Assembly: GCA_022747635.1 (NCBI GenBank)
Contig: JAKTNV010000006.1
Location: forward strand, 63,937,090 to 64,001,089
Origin: Hetaerina americana
Taxonomy: Eukaryota; Arthropoda; Insecta; Odonata; Calopterygidae
DNA length: 64,000 nucleotides
Direction of reading: 5' to 3'
The notes under the pieces are model-generated. The model was not told the DNA's origin. It worked only from the letters and a program-made list of their open reading frames with translations, and made no database searches. Below, in pieces: positions 34,219 to 45,545 of the stretch. The position numbers and the translations under genes were made by a program. The first letter of the stretch is position 1, and each line of letters begins with the position of its first letter.

Positions 34219-34290
34219 TAATAATGGTTTTTCGGAACGAGACAACCACAAATTAACAGAAAAAACACAATAATGGTGTTTCGGAACGAG
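34219..34290. repeat. Direct repeat, about 22 bp x 2
   Basis: AATAATGGTTTTTCGGAACG and AATAATGGTGTTTCGGAACG lie about 49 bases apart, one mismatch. Possibly the tail part of the SINE-like element before it. Confidence 0.75.
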
Positions 34291-34364
34291 CAAACGATTA
34301 ATAGAGACTCCTACTAAAAAGCTACCCATGGTGAAAGGCAAAAGTTTCACCATTAGACGCATTA

Positions 34365-34490
34365 CGTGGCGCAGACCGAGTGGTTTGGTGCGGTATCAGC
34401 TGCGGGCGAGAGTGAAGTCCACGGTATCGGCCGCAGTACTGCGATGTGGAAGGCAACGGGAAACCACCAAATTATTCCCTAGAATATGTA
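34365..34490 (+). mobile_element. RTE-like 5' UTR fragment
   Basis: GC-rich sequence ending GGCAACGGGAAACCACC then AAATTATTCCC. The RTE-A leader at 36448 has AAGGCAACGGCAAACCACC then TCAATTATT at the same relative place, and 17310 (minus) has GCGGGAAACCAACTCAATTA. The rest of the leader is not similar, so this is a related family or a SINE sharing the leader. Confidence 0.45.
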
Positions 34491-35284
34491 GCCTTATCTT
34501 GCATTTTAATAACAGTAGAATGTAGTAAATGCAGTAAACTAATCCTAAGATTGAAATACTGATGATGAAGAAAATAAACGGGAAAGTGAAGAATAACAAT
34601 AAGGAAGTTTAAAATATAGCTCAAGCCATTATATTATTGTTTCTTTTTACCTTCTTTACCTCAAATTAACCTGTTTTGTGATATCTCCCAATTAAAGTTT
34701 TCTAAGGTACACATACCGATTGGCAAAATATCGTGTATTAGAATAATTCCATTTCGTTTCTCTCCACTTCTTCCGCCTTCTATAGACTTTATTCTTTCCC
34801 CAAAATAAAATTATAACCTCGTTTGTTCTTGTTCCAATTTTATTTTTAACAATCTTTTGCATCACTATAATTTTATTGAAAGTATTATATTTTCATTGGC
34901 TTCCCTAGTACATGTGCTATAGCAAAAGGAAAGAATATTCTCCGGAAAATATGTTATGGTGATTGTCAAAGATCTTACAAGAGAAATATGAAATTTCCGC
35001 GTTTTACCTTGATAATATATGCTGTTTGCCACAACCTCGATCTAAAACATATTGTTTTATTGGTGACAAAATTTAATAAATCCTGCTTTACTCACAGTGA
35101 TTTTTAATAGACTGTTTTTAATTTGTCTTCTTTCTGACAAAATTTATGTTTTATTCAAAAATAAAATGTAATTTATAAACTTGAACCGAACGCCGTACGC
35201 AAAATTCACCGCAATAATTTTTTTCAATAAAGATTTAATTAATTTCAATAAATAATCGTAATTTTTAGAAGTAGATTTCTACTG
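34491..35284. other. No gene or repeat recognised
   Basis: AT-rich, short frames only. Confidence 0.6.
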
Positions 35285-35405
35285 TCTTCCTCAATATTGT
35301 TTTTAACGCTGCACCATCACTCAATGGCCGCCCAACTGGGGTAAGGCGCCTTTGCAGCCGCGTCACTGAGGAACTGACGCTGTGCTGATCTCAGACGTCT
35401 TGAGG
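35285..35405 (-). mobile_element. RTE-A 5' UTR fragment
   Basis: Blocks CACCATCACTCAATGGCCGC, CAACTGGGGTAAGGCGCC and TTTGCAGCCGCGTCACTGAG match the leader at 17340-17420 (same strand) and, inverted, 36300-36440. Nothing of the ORF follows. A leader-only remnant. Confidence 0.75.
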
Positions 35406-36284
35406 TTGTTTCAAGGCTCATTTACTTTAATTCTTATAATCGATTGTTTCTTTCTTCGTCGGCATTTTCATATATAATGGTCCACTTTATCCACAGCATT
35501 TTCTACAAGATAAGCCAAACTTAATTAGTGCAAAGATGAGTTATGCCCGTAAATCGCTCAGATACGGTTGTTATCAAGTCGCAAGGCTTTGTAAATCAAA
35601 AAGAACTTGTAAATTACTGATTAAAAATTATGATAGCTTCAAAATTAAAAATATTTTTTATTAGAATGAAAAATCCAAGTTACCCCTGGATGATAGATAA
35701 TGAAGTCATTATAAAAAGTTCCTTTATTATTCAGGATGCAATAAATAAAATACTTCTAAGTACAGTTAAACATTTTATTATTAATAAATTTGAAAAGGAA
35801 TGCACACTAACTAAATGTGAAAAAATTTGTGAAAATATTTCAACAAATATACCTTGAATTTTTCTGTATTATCGGCTACTATATGGAATTTACATAATTT
35901 ATTGATATAAAAGAAGCAATTCCGTAATTCCAAACAAAATTCGTGTAGAATAATAACGTGTAGAAAATAATAATTCGTGTAGATAAAACGAAGATACTTT
36001 TTCAATTTATGTACCTTGCGCGTTGAATACCCGGGTAACAGGTGGGTAGACTGAACCCACAGATATCATTATTAACCAAGTAATTCTTAACTGGAGGAAT
36101 ATTTTTAATTTTTTTTAATATTGGCCTAAATGTTGTAGAAGCTGTTGCTGTAGAAACTGATCCCTTATGTATCTCTGAGCCTCGTACAATGCTCAAAGAA
36201 ATAAGTACCCATACTACCTTTCCCCTCCCATGGACTGCGGGTATAATCTTGAAGTAGTGGAAGGACTTGTGCGTCCAGATGACC
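35406..36284. other. No gene or repeat recognised
   Basis: AT-rich. A 75-codon plus frame (35630-35857) is Lys/Ile-rich and shows no domain. Confidence 0.55.
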
Positions 36285-37710
36285 CCTAGACCTCAAAGTT
36301 CCCAACCTTCGACCAGAGAGGTCGAAGGTTAGAAGCCAAACGAAAGGTAGTTCACGCAGCGGCTGTTCCACAAGTGAAATGGCTGCAAAGGTGTTTGACC
36401 CCTGTGATGCGGCCATTGAATGATGGTGTCACGTTAAAAACAATACTGATAAAGGCAACGGCAAACCACCTCAATTATTTTAATAAAATAAGTTTTATAT
36501 GATTTTTATGATGGGCAGTATTAAGACAATGAGTCCTCATCAATACAAAACTCGACCCAATCAGCCGGCAGTTGGAGAGGCAAGGCTGCCGCAGTCATCT
36601 CATGTTGATAGGATATACGATCAGTTAGAGGACATATTCCCACGTGTTCCACCATGAAAACATTTCATAGTGATGGGGACTGGAATGCGACGGTAGGCGA
36701 AGGAAAAGATGATGATGAGGTGGGGGACTACGGTTTAGGCATGAGGAATGACCGCGGGGAGAAAGAAATTGAATCATGTAGGAGGGAGGGGTTAGTCATT
36801 ACCAACACTTTATTTAGACACCACAACAGGCATAGGTATACATGGAAAATGCCAAGAGACTCAGAGAGGTATCAGTTGGATTAGATTATGGTTAGGTATA
36901 GATTTAGGAACAGTGCGATCAACACGCAGTCTACCGGGAGTGGATGCGGACTCTCATCAGAATTTAACGCTCATGAAGTGTACATCTCCATAATACCTCG
37001 CAAGCGGCCGCAAAGGTGTGGGGGGGAAATTTATATGGACCACGGATGAAATGGTAAGAGAGATAGATGAGAGAAGGAAATGGAAGAATGTAAACACAAA
37101 GTTAGGCAGACGGGAGCACAAATAGTTAAATTATAAATTGTGAATGCTAACAAATAAAGTATAAGAAACGAGGTGCAAGACGCAGTGCGAGGATATGGAA
37201 AGTTTGCAGAGGAAGGGTGAAATTGGTGCACCACACAAGAAGGTCAAATCAACAATCGGGTAGTAATATGGGAAGCTGTGTTAACAGTTTGTGATAAGTC
37301 GGATAAGGCATTAGTTGAAACATAAAAGATCCAAGACAAATGGAAGGAATTAATATATTTATAGTTACTGTATGGTAACTTAGGCTAACAATCGTAGACA
37401 AAGAAAGAGAACATCACGTAGATGAAGATAGCTTAGGTCCTGGCATACTCGAAGATGAAATAGAAAAGGCTTTAAGGGAGATGAAATCAAATAAGGCCGT
37501 GGGGGTAGGCAAAATTTCTGCGGAACTATTGAAAATTTTAGAAAAATTGGGGGAAGAGTCTGTATTGACTGATTCGTAGCGTCTTTGAGGAATTAAAGAA
37601 CAATTTAAGTGGTGTATGGTGTCAGGTTGTCTTTTGTGACGAAATTTAAAAATGTGGCAATGCTCAGTGTGTGCCCATCCGAAACCTAACCTAAACGGTA
37701 GACCACCAAT
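36285..37710 (+). mobile_element. RTE-A retrotransposon, internally deleted, both ends present
   Basis: The 5' UTR (36290-36470, AGGTCGAAGGTTAGAAGCC, GAATGATGGTGTCACGTTAA) leads to a well-kept endonuclease half: GDWNATVGEGKDDDEVGDYG, RNDRGEKEIESCRREGLVIT, NTLFRHHNRHRYTWKMPRDS, ERYQLD (36654-36884), then RYRFRNSAINTQSTGSG. GDWNA holds a catalytic Asp. After a decayed linker comes the RT entry GILEDEIEKALREMKSNKAV with AELLKILEKLGEE (about 37435-37560). Then the palm, thumb and tail are absent and within 100 bases the family 3' terminus appears (CCATCCGAAACCTAACC, 37667 onward, to 37710). Confidence 0.85.
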
Positions 37711-38015
37711 TATAAAAAAATAACGCTTTATAGAAAAATTAATTGGGCACACAGACATAATTGCCCGCATAATTTAAAATGAAACTGAACGGATCACATC
37801 AAGGTTGCCATATTACTACTTGATTTACTTCGAGTAAAACGTGAACTTGGAATGAGTGACAGAGTACACAAAATGAATGCTCATGCCGAATGACGGAGAT
37901 CACAAATGAAGACATTTTCTTGCTTCTACCAGATTGTAGATCCACAATATTCCTCTCCAAAACCCTCCAAGGTATCAAACCATCCTTTTCATCCTTTTCC
38001 TCCACCTCTACATAT
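37711..38015. other. No gene recognised
   Basis: Short AT-rich interval between the RTE-A end and the GC-richer patch. Confidence 0.5.
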
Positions 38016-38660
38016 TTAAATTATAAAACCGAGAGGGACGGATGTTCTTTTTCCAATCTCTGAACCTTGGGGAACATCATATACATCAGCTCGCGCCCAA
38101 GTATTCGGAAAATCCTTCTCATACACATTGCTACAGCAATCTTCCCTCCTTCCCAACTCATCCCACCTCCAGACCCTTGCTCCCGTTCCCCAACGCCTCC
38201 ATTCCTTGTGGGCATATATACGCCTCGCCCCCTTCCTATAATCAATATCGGACTGCGAATCGAAGGGTATGGTGGGGTGGGAAACGAGTGAAACATCGGA
38301 AGATGGGCTATAGGCCCGTGTTCTTTTTCTCCTCCCTCCCTCCCTTTTCACCACCCCATCTCTCTGTTTCTCTTTCTCCACCTCAAAAAATGCCTTCTCT
38401 GCCGTCTTCTGCGGAGACCGCTCTTTGCTTCTTCGAAATACTGATCGGAAACACGATCGTCGCCACCTTGCAGTGGAGATTGAAGGCGGGGAGACAAATG
38501 AAGGGGTAAACCGATTTTGACAGAAATGCAAAAGGAGAGGGAAAGCAAGAGATGGGGAGGTGGAGAGAGTATTGGTATGCTGGAGTTTTCCCCACCCGTC
38601 GTCTCCTGCGCTCTCACCTCCCTTCAAATACCTGCATCCCCTTCCAACTCCTACAACCCC
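38016..38660. other. GC-richer patch with long overlapping frames
   Basis: The longest open frame of the window (203 codons, minus, 38627-38016) lies here, overlapped by a 155-codon plus frame and others in four further frames. Open frames on both strands at once point to low stop density from base composition. The 203-codon translation is Arg/Ser-rich with RRSKERSPQKTAEKAFFEVE and shows no domain, signal peptide or membrane segment. An exon cannot be excluded. A poly-C run follows at 38870-38880. Confidence 0.4.
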
Positions 38661-41088
38661 CGCCGCCCTATACTCGAGAAGTCGTCATCGTAAAGCAGGG
38701 ATGAAGGAGTGTGAGGAGGATGGGGCTTTTTAAGGGAAGTTGGGAGCGGCGCGACTGCATGAAATCACTGTTTGCCCACGTATTTTCATGGTTCGGAATG
38801 CAAATCGGCCTCGGAGACTTTTCTCTTATGTGAGTACTCCGACCTTTCCAAACCCCCACCCCCTAGCCTCCCCCCCCCCCCGATGTCTTCAAGACTCCCA
38901 TAACTTGAGCACAGATTTTAAACCCGATGACGGCGAGAGAATTTACCGACTCCTCATCAAGTTTCATTATTTTTTCCGAATTCACTAATGCTTCCATCTA
39001 TTTTTCTCTAACTGGTAAGGCATATATTATCCTTAAGTACATATAAAAACAAGTACGCTCGTGTGATATGCCTTCATTACCATGCGGACGTTTCCTGAAC
39101 CTTATGATGAAATTTTAAGCAGTTTTGTTTGATTGTGCAACATGGTACAATATTTTCGAAGATACAGTATGCAAAAATACTGTATGTATTTCAGCCAACA
39201 ATATTAATGTAGAAGTGTTAATAAAGCAGGGTCCAGCGTCAGGAAAGCGGTGAAATACAAAACAACATGTGATTATGTTTTAAATCTATTTATTTGTAAT
39301 TTATTTTATGCAATTAATAGCATGAATATTTGTAAGATGGATTTTGCATTTTACAAAACACAAAAAAATCTTCCCAACCGCATTCTCCTTCATCATGCGA
39401 GTATCAAAATCTACTTAAGATCTCCTCAATTAAAAGGAAAAACAAACAAGCGAATCTTAGAATCTGAATTAATACATTAATTCAACATAATTAAATCCTA
39501 ATCGAAATTAACTGTTATTTACCTACGTTATTCCAAGAAATTATTTTTTCAAAGGACGGAATCTCGCGATCCAGCCGTTCACAAGGTTCGACCCTTCTAA
39601 TGACCACTATGACCACTGACAATAGATTATGGTGAAACAAGACTTTTCTTTTAATCATAAAATCATAGTTGGGTATCTTTATATCAAAATCAGCGAAGAG
39701 TTACACATTATTATGGGGCCTTTCCAGATATTTGTTGCATGCTTTTTGGTAGGGATATTCTTTCTACCCCCCAGAGAGAATAAGACACCCCACGTGGAGT
39801 TTTGCAATTTTTCTCACAAATTTGTAATAAAACTTACCAGCTCGTACACAATTTTATTTTCCTGTGTATTCCATAATCAGTTACCTGTTTTGGGCGTGCA
39901 TCAAGAATATATGATTTATGTAAAGAGAAATTGCAAATTTTATTTGCGCATGGAAATCTTTTAAATACTATTGAATTCAACTAGCGGAAACAAAAACAAT
40001 AAATATACATAAAGGAAAATTTACCATTTATACTTCTGTTACGTCAGTGACTTGGAACCGAGACAGAAAATTTAAGCAGAGAAGTTGTTTGGAATACTGA
40101 GGATACTAATGCAATGCTATGGACCGATTATGGATACTTATACAATCACCTACTTTAATTCAGCCGATTTGGTGTGAATATTTTTCTATGTGCTGATAAT
40201 TATATGTTGTAAAATTGGATAGAGATGCAACGTAATGAGATATGGACATTAACCTACTCCATTGATCCAGAAATGGGTTGGTTTAATTTACAACTCTCCT
40301 GAATGCGTAATGGACGGAATGCATCCCACGTCCATTAGGTATGCCTCATGACTTAGTCCCTTGGGACGGATTATCTGCACTATTAAGGGGTTGACGAGGT
40401 CAATGGCCTTCGCACAATGGGGATCGACGTTTCGAATTCGCAGGTTATAATCGACATGGCCTCATTAACAAACGAATCTCTCTTTCTCCCTGTCAGCTTC
40501 CATCGGTCATAAATATCGGAGGTGGCAACCCCTTCCCCATTTCCCCACTCTTCCTCTTCCCCTCAATCTCTCGTTCCTTACGCGAGATTCAGAATTGCAA
40601 GTCGAACTGGCATCTCATTCACTAGAATCCTGATTTCTATCAGCACATCGGTGCGCGGCAATTCCTCGTGCGCGCGAGATGAGTCAATGGGTGATTCGAA
40701 GAGGTCATTTATGAAATTAATCAGCGGCCAAAAGGTCGTTAAAACACCTTGACGTACCATTTACGTATTCAATGGGGGTTTAAGAGTGATTCAGTCATGA
40801 TAAAGGGTATCTTGATGCAAAATTTACCTACCTAGCATTAGAAACTCTAAGAAGCGTCAGTATTTGAACCCAATAACAGAAATTTAAAACAATCATGTAT
40901 ATAATATCATCTCCATTAGTAGAAATAGATGGTATATTGTTCCTCAATTTAGCTTAACGTTTGATAAATTTAAATTTATTGGGTGCAATTATGGAACCAA
41001 AAAACTTTTTAAAACTAATGCATTAAATATTAGCACAAGATTCCATCTTTATCAAATTCTGGTATTTTTCTATTTTTACATAGATTAT

Positions 41089-41119
41089 AGAAAAGCATAT
41101 GATCCTGATATGCTTTTCT
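41089..41119. repeat. 12-bp perfect inverted repeat
   Basis: AGAAAAGCATAT and ATATGCTTTTCT around GATCCTG. No T-run follows and nothing suggests a terminator; a chance or cruciform-type palindrome. Confidence 0.7.
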
Positions 41120-42353
41120 CATGATGCTCATGAAACAGACTTATATCTTTAAATAGTTAAAAGACAGAGCAGAAACTTAACGTTTCTATCTTACGACATT
41201 CCAACGTACTGCCAGATTATAGGTAATATTTAAAAACTACAAAGGTATCAAATTGAAACCAAACTAAAAATTTATTGCACTCACCAGTTAATCATATAAA
41301 GCATTTTTAATAGATTAATCAGTATAATAAATTTGAGCTCCATTAAGACGCAGAAAGGGTAAATGCTAATGAGATTTAAATTTTATAAATTACTCTGTCA
41401 ACTGTGGCCCAAAACTAAATACAACTTTGAGAAGCGAGTAATTTAATCCTGTTTAGTTTAACGTCTAGTAATTTTATACCAATTTTCTGCCCTATAAGGA
41501 AAGTATTTAATTGGAAACAAAGGGTAACTTTTTCATTCCTTCGCGCTCTTTCCACTGTATTTTAAACACGCATCCCGGAGAATACAGCAATGAGAAAATT
41601 AAGACGCGAGCACTCCTATGCGTAAATTAAATAACTTTTTAATTGAATATAAACTGAACTTGAGACACTTGGGTGCTCATTTTTAGGTTTAATGCTTATT
41701 TTGAAATATTGCATAATATTTTTATCCTCAATCCACCCCTCAAATTCCTCATTCACGTATCTTGAATTAAAATGTGTACCGAATAAATGTGAAAATATTA
41801 AACAGGTAGTAGAAGCGATAATAAGGGTTGAATCCAAAACATTTCACAGAGATAGCGAACCTATGATCCGCGATTAAAAGCCTTGCATGTTTTTTATAAA
41901 ATTTTTCAAAGATGTAGTTTATGATATAAAGTATTATTAGGAATACATTCTATTCATAACAGACATTTTAAAAATACACAGATTAGCCACTAAATAAGCT
42001 AGACTACTTACTACTATCCATTGATGAAAAAAATCATTTAACTTGTTATATAAGCGCCTACAAACTGACAGCCTGCTCATGAATTAGAACACACTGATTG
42101 CTGACCATCATTATTGGCAGAAGAATGATCAACTACCCTATTTCATTGAAATCAGTTTGGGAAGTTACCACGTAATAGTGATAATAACTTGAAATATTAC
42201 ACCAAAATTCCTTCGAAAAGTCCTGTTAAAAATATGAACATACTCAATATTCTTATTGCCCAGTTGAATATTCTATTGCCTCCATTGGATACGAACCTAT
42301 TAATAAATGTGAAAGGTATATAATCACACAGAAAACTATTGCCCAATAGTTTG

Positions 42354-42426
42354 CAAACTTGAAATTTGCCGAATATAAGGCATTAAAAAGCTTTTAGCAC
42401 CTCATATTCCGCAAATTTCTAGTTTG
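42354..42426. repeat. 27-bp imperfect inverted repeat
   Basis: CAAACTTGAAATTTGCCGAA at 42354 pairs with the arm ending CCGCAAATTTCTAGTTTG at 42426, with about four mismatches and a 19-base spacer. Too short for a recognised element. Confidence 0.65.
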
Positions 42427-42602
42427 AACTTAAAATTAATTTAAGGGTCTTGGATGTTTACAATTCTAAATAACCATTTTAAATGAGCAAGGATTAATCA
42501 TGATTGCTTACTTTTTTCAACTGGGAATAAACGCAGAGTAATATGGACAATAAGTTCGTAACATACTGAATAACATACAGTTGACGTACTTTGATTTATA
42601 TA

Positions 42603-43545
42603 CGATGGTAGGCTGAAAACTAATGCACACATGCTTGTAGACCACGAAAATATCACCTTTAGAAGTACTTCTGGTGGCATGTGGAAGTAACATTCCCCTT
42701 TAACACGCATGCGCAGGTTTGAAGTAGTTTCATTCCTCCAGTGTATTTTGATAGCCGGAAGTATGGAGGCGTGTTCTAGTGCTATGTCAACGCGAGTTGA
42801 ACAGCGTGCTGTTGTTGAATTTTCAACTGCTGAAAAAGTGACTCCCTGAAATTCATCTTCGTTTAATAGCTTTTTATGGTCACGATGCTATTTATTGGCC
42901 CACTGTAAATCTATTGGTGGTAAAATTTCGCGGTTGCGAGCGAGAAAAATTTCAAAAGACAATCATCCGTAAAAAAACTTCTTTTGACTGTGTTTTAGGA
43001 TGCTCACCGAGTTTTTGTAACTGGTTTTCTGGAACGACGGGCAACGGTAAATTCTTCTCGGTATATACACACTCTAAAAGATCTCCGACGCCGAGTTTGT
43101 CGTGTTAGAGGCAGCCTGGCGCCAATAATCTTGCAGCATGACAACGCTCGTCCACACACCTCGCGCGCAACCGGAGAGGCTCCGCGAAACCTGAAATTTG
43201 AACTGACCACCCTCCTTATTCCCCCGATCTTGCGCCTTGCGATTTTAATTTTTTTCCTCGACTCAAGAGACACCTCAAGAGTAATCATTACACCTCGGAA
43301 GATAAGGTGAGCAGCTGTCAAGTCCTGCTTTCGAGAAAAGTCGGAAGAGTTTTTCAGTGACGGAATGAAAACATTTGTCACACACTGGGAGAAATATGTT
43401 AGCCTTAACGGTAGCTATGTTGAAAAATAAATATATATTTTTAAAATGTAAGATGTGTACTTTAATATAATTTTCACCCGATCTTGCTATTTGTTTTTGT
43501 TCGCGCTCTACAAGCATGTGTGCAGTACTTTTCAGCCTACCCTCA
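42603..43545 (+). mobile_element. Mariner transposon, DD34D, internally deleted
   Basis: Terminal inverted repeats of about 40 bp (GGTAGGCTGAAAACTAATGC at the left; the right end reads GGTAGGCTGAAAAGTACTGC inverted) are flanked by TA. The transposase starts at 42763: STRVEQRAVVEFSTAEKVTP, stop, EIHLRLIAFYGHDAIYW. The region with the first catalytic Asp is missing. The frame then holds LLLTVF, stop, DAHRVFVTGFLERR, IILQHDNARPHTSRAT (second Asp), a shift, and DHPPYSPDLAPCDFNFFPRL (third Asp; 34 residues between second and third). The end reads SLNGSYVEK. Length 943 bp versus about 1.3 kb for an intact mariner. Confidence 0.93.
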
Positions 43546-43800
43546 TATATTGTAATAAAGGCTATTGTAAAAAAACGCCATATTAACCTCCGCAAAAAGC
43601 AAAAGACAGTTGACGAAAGTACGAGAAGTGTTGTACTTTAAGTTGGCGAAAACGTCTGAAAGGTTTTTACAAAAATTTCGATCAAAGTATAAAAATCGAG
43701 AAGGCTTTAAACTGGGTGGGAGTGCTGTCAATCCAAAAGTGTTGGCATTGCGCTTACCTGTGCAAGCAAGAAAGTTAATATTAATTTTCTCCCATTGAAT
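43546..43800. other. No gene recognised
   Basis: Frames of 62 codons on both strands directly after the mariner; neither shows a domain. Confidence 0.45.
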
Positions 43801-44300
43801 AAATCAGCCCTTCTCTTCCCTCTCTTTCCACTGCCTCTCACAACTCTCTTATTTCCCTCTGGGAAGCCCTCCCTTCAGTCTTCTTGGAATTCCCTTTTAT
43901 TTCTTCTTTGGCTAAATATGGAGATAATTAACTTTTGGAGGGAAAAGTTTTACGGGTTGTAGCTTTTCCATCTTTTGAGACATCCGGCTGCGGGGCGGGG
44001 TGTTGTTAGGCTTCAGATGGGGGAACGAGAGCGAGGGACGGCGTGGGAGGGGTGATTTCCTCCACTGTTTTTCTTCTAAGAAGATGAAAGAGGAGAGGGG
44101 GGGCATCAAGGGGTGGCGGAGCGCAAAAGGTTTGAGGGGAATTGCGGAAGGAAGGTCTTGCTGGGGAGAGGCGGCCGGTCCACTCCCTGAGCGGCTACCT
44201 TTCCCTCGGTGGCTACAAAAACTTCCGGGAATAAAACATTGGAGAAAAATGGCTGAACAAGTATTTATATTTGAAGTGGTGATATGAGCGTGTTCGTGTT
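43801..44300. other. GC-richer patch with strand-skewed runs
   Basis: Pyrimidine-rich plus strand at 43801-43900 changes to purine-rich (GGGGCGGGGTG, GAGGAGAGGGG) at 43980-44170. The 158-codon minus and 95-codon plus frames overlap each other and have no domain. Possibly regulatory; not a recognised gene. Confidence 0.4.
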
Positions 44301-44569
44301 CGGCGCTTATAAATTCGTGTTTCACGTCATGTTTGCATCTCGGGCTCATTCGAATTCGTTTGGATATTTTTCTAGAATTTTTGGGCATATTTCATCTTTA
44401 CTTACTCTCTAACGTAAATTATTCATAGAAAAGTTCTCTAATTTTGTGTTATCACATGAATTTGAGGAATTAATGTCTGATAAAAATAATTTTTAACTTA
44501 TTTCGTTCTAAAGAGTGACATTTTGCAACGTACAAATGTGATGCTGAAATGTATAAGTCAGCAGACATG

Positions 44570-44656
44570 ACATTTCTTTCCAATATTTAAAACATTGGAC
44601 ATAAATGTCAACACAGCTCACATTTCTTTCTAATATTTCAAATATTGGACCAGATA
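44570..44656. repeat. Tandem duplication, about 50 bp x 1.7
   Basis: ACATTTCTTTCCAATATTTA at 44570 recurs as ACATTTCTTTCTAATATTTC at 44620, each followed by an ATTGGAC phrase. Non-coding. Confidence 0.75.
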
Positions 44657-44799
44657 TCGAGGCCTACAATATCTTCATGCAAATATTTCCTATCCATTAT
44701 AATATGATGACTTACTGTGAAACATTTCAATTTCACAGCGCCTGGATTTGAGGGTAATGTTTGCAGAGAGAGTTTATGAGGAATTTAAATTAAATAAAA

Positions 44800-45545
44800 A
44801 GTAAGGATTCATAAAAAGGACCCATAGGAATCGTAATGAAAGGCTCAAGGAGCTTTGTTATTTCACGTTAGCCCCATATTGAGTATAATACAAGTGTATG
44901 GGATCCTCATGAAGTAGGCTTAATTTTGGAACTAGATCGAGTGCAACGTAGAGCAACGTAGGTTTGTGAAAAGTTTTGAAGAAGGTAGCAGTGTCACGAT
45001 ACTATTGAAAGAATTAGAATGGGATCCACTAGTTGACCGCAGGCTTAAATATAGGAAAAAGTTACAGTGTAAGTTTGAGGCAGGTTACTCATCTGAGGAT
45101 GTTAAAGACAAATTACAGGCCCCAACTTATTATGGTAGATCAACGTAAAATCATGGAAATTTATTGTAGAACGGATAGATTTAAAACGACTCTTTTTCCT
45201 ATAACCATTAGAGATCAAAATAGATATGGCAGCAATCTCATCGGAGATAATTAGAATTGATAGTGTATGTATTTTTTTATATCCAACTTGTTCTTTTCGG
45301 CAGGTTATTTTTTATTTAATAGACCCCAGATTTTTAATAGTTCTAGAGCATGATTTGAATATACGTATCCTGTTATTGAATATTGCTGCATGGAAGTACT
45401 TTTCTTGTGGTTTACTTACGTGAGATTAAAATTTTTTTAGTTCATATTCATACTAATATTTGTGTAGAGGTAACATGATTTGTAACATAACACCACCCGC
45501 CGCACGCCTTAGCGGCGGCTTGCGGGGTATCCTGCAGCTGTGGAT
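44800..45545 (+). mobile_element. L2/CR1-like retrotransposon, 3' fragment
   Basis: NRNERLKELCYFT, YNTSVWDPHEVGLILELDRV (family style HLEYAS.VWDPH), KSFEEGSSVTILLKELEWDP, LVDRRLKYRKKLQCKFEAGY, SEDVKDKLQAPTYYGRST and EIYCRTDRFKTTLFPITIRD, in two frames. The same subfamily as 31.6-32.3 kb: both have VGLILELDR, GSSVT, LKELEWDPLVDRR. The 3' UTR ends with a CCGCCGC...GCGGCGG hairpin and TTGCGGGGTATCC, like the CTTGCGGGGCATTG of the other copy. Confidence 0.9.

Larger units (their letters stand above)
38661..42602. other. No gene recognised; small palindromes
   Basis: AT-rich with a modest GC-richer patch at about 40540-40740. The 111-codon plus frame at 39629-39964 has no recognisable domain. Two inverted repeats stand out: 41089-41119 and 42354-42426 (separate entries). 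Confidence 0.55.

Noticed and set aside
38016..38627. 203-codon minus-strand frame, longest in the window
   Set aside because: Overlapped by long frames on the other strand and in other phases, compositionally biased, and without a domain. An exon is possible but unsupported.
39629..39964. 111-codon plus-strand frame
   Set aside because: No recognisable domain, no coding-like composition against its flanks, and no splice context I could support.
41060..41119. FYFYIDYRKAYDPD, like RT motif A
   Set aside because: No other RT motif lies up- or downstream in any frame. The match is about ten residues and coincides with a palindrome, so chance is more likely.
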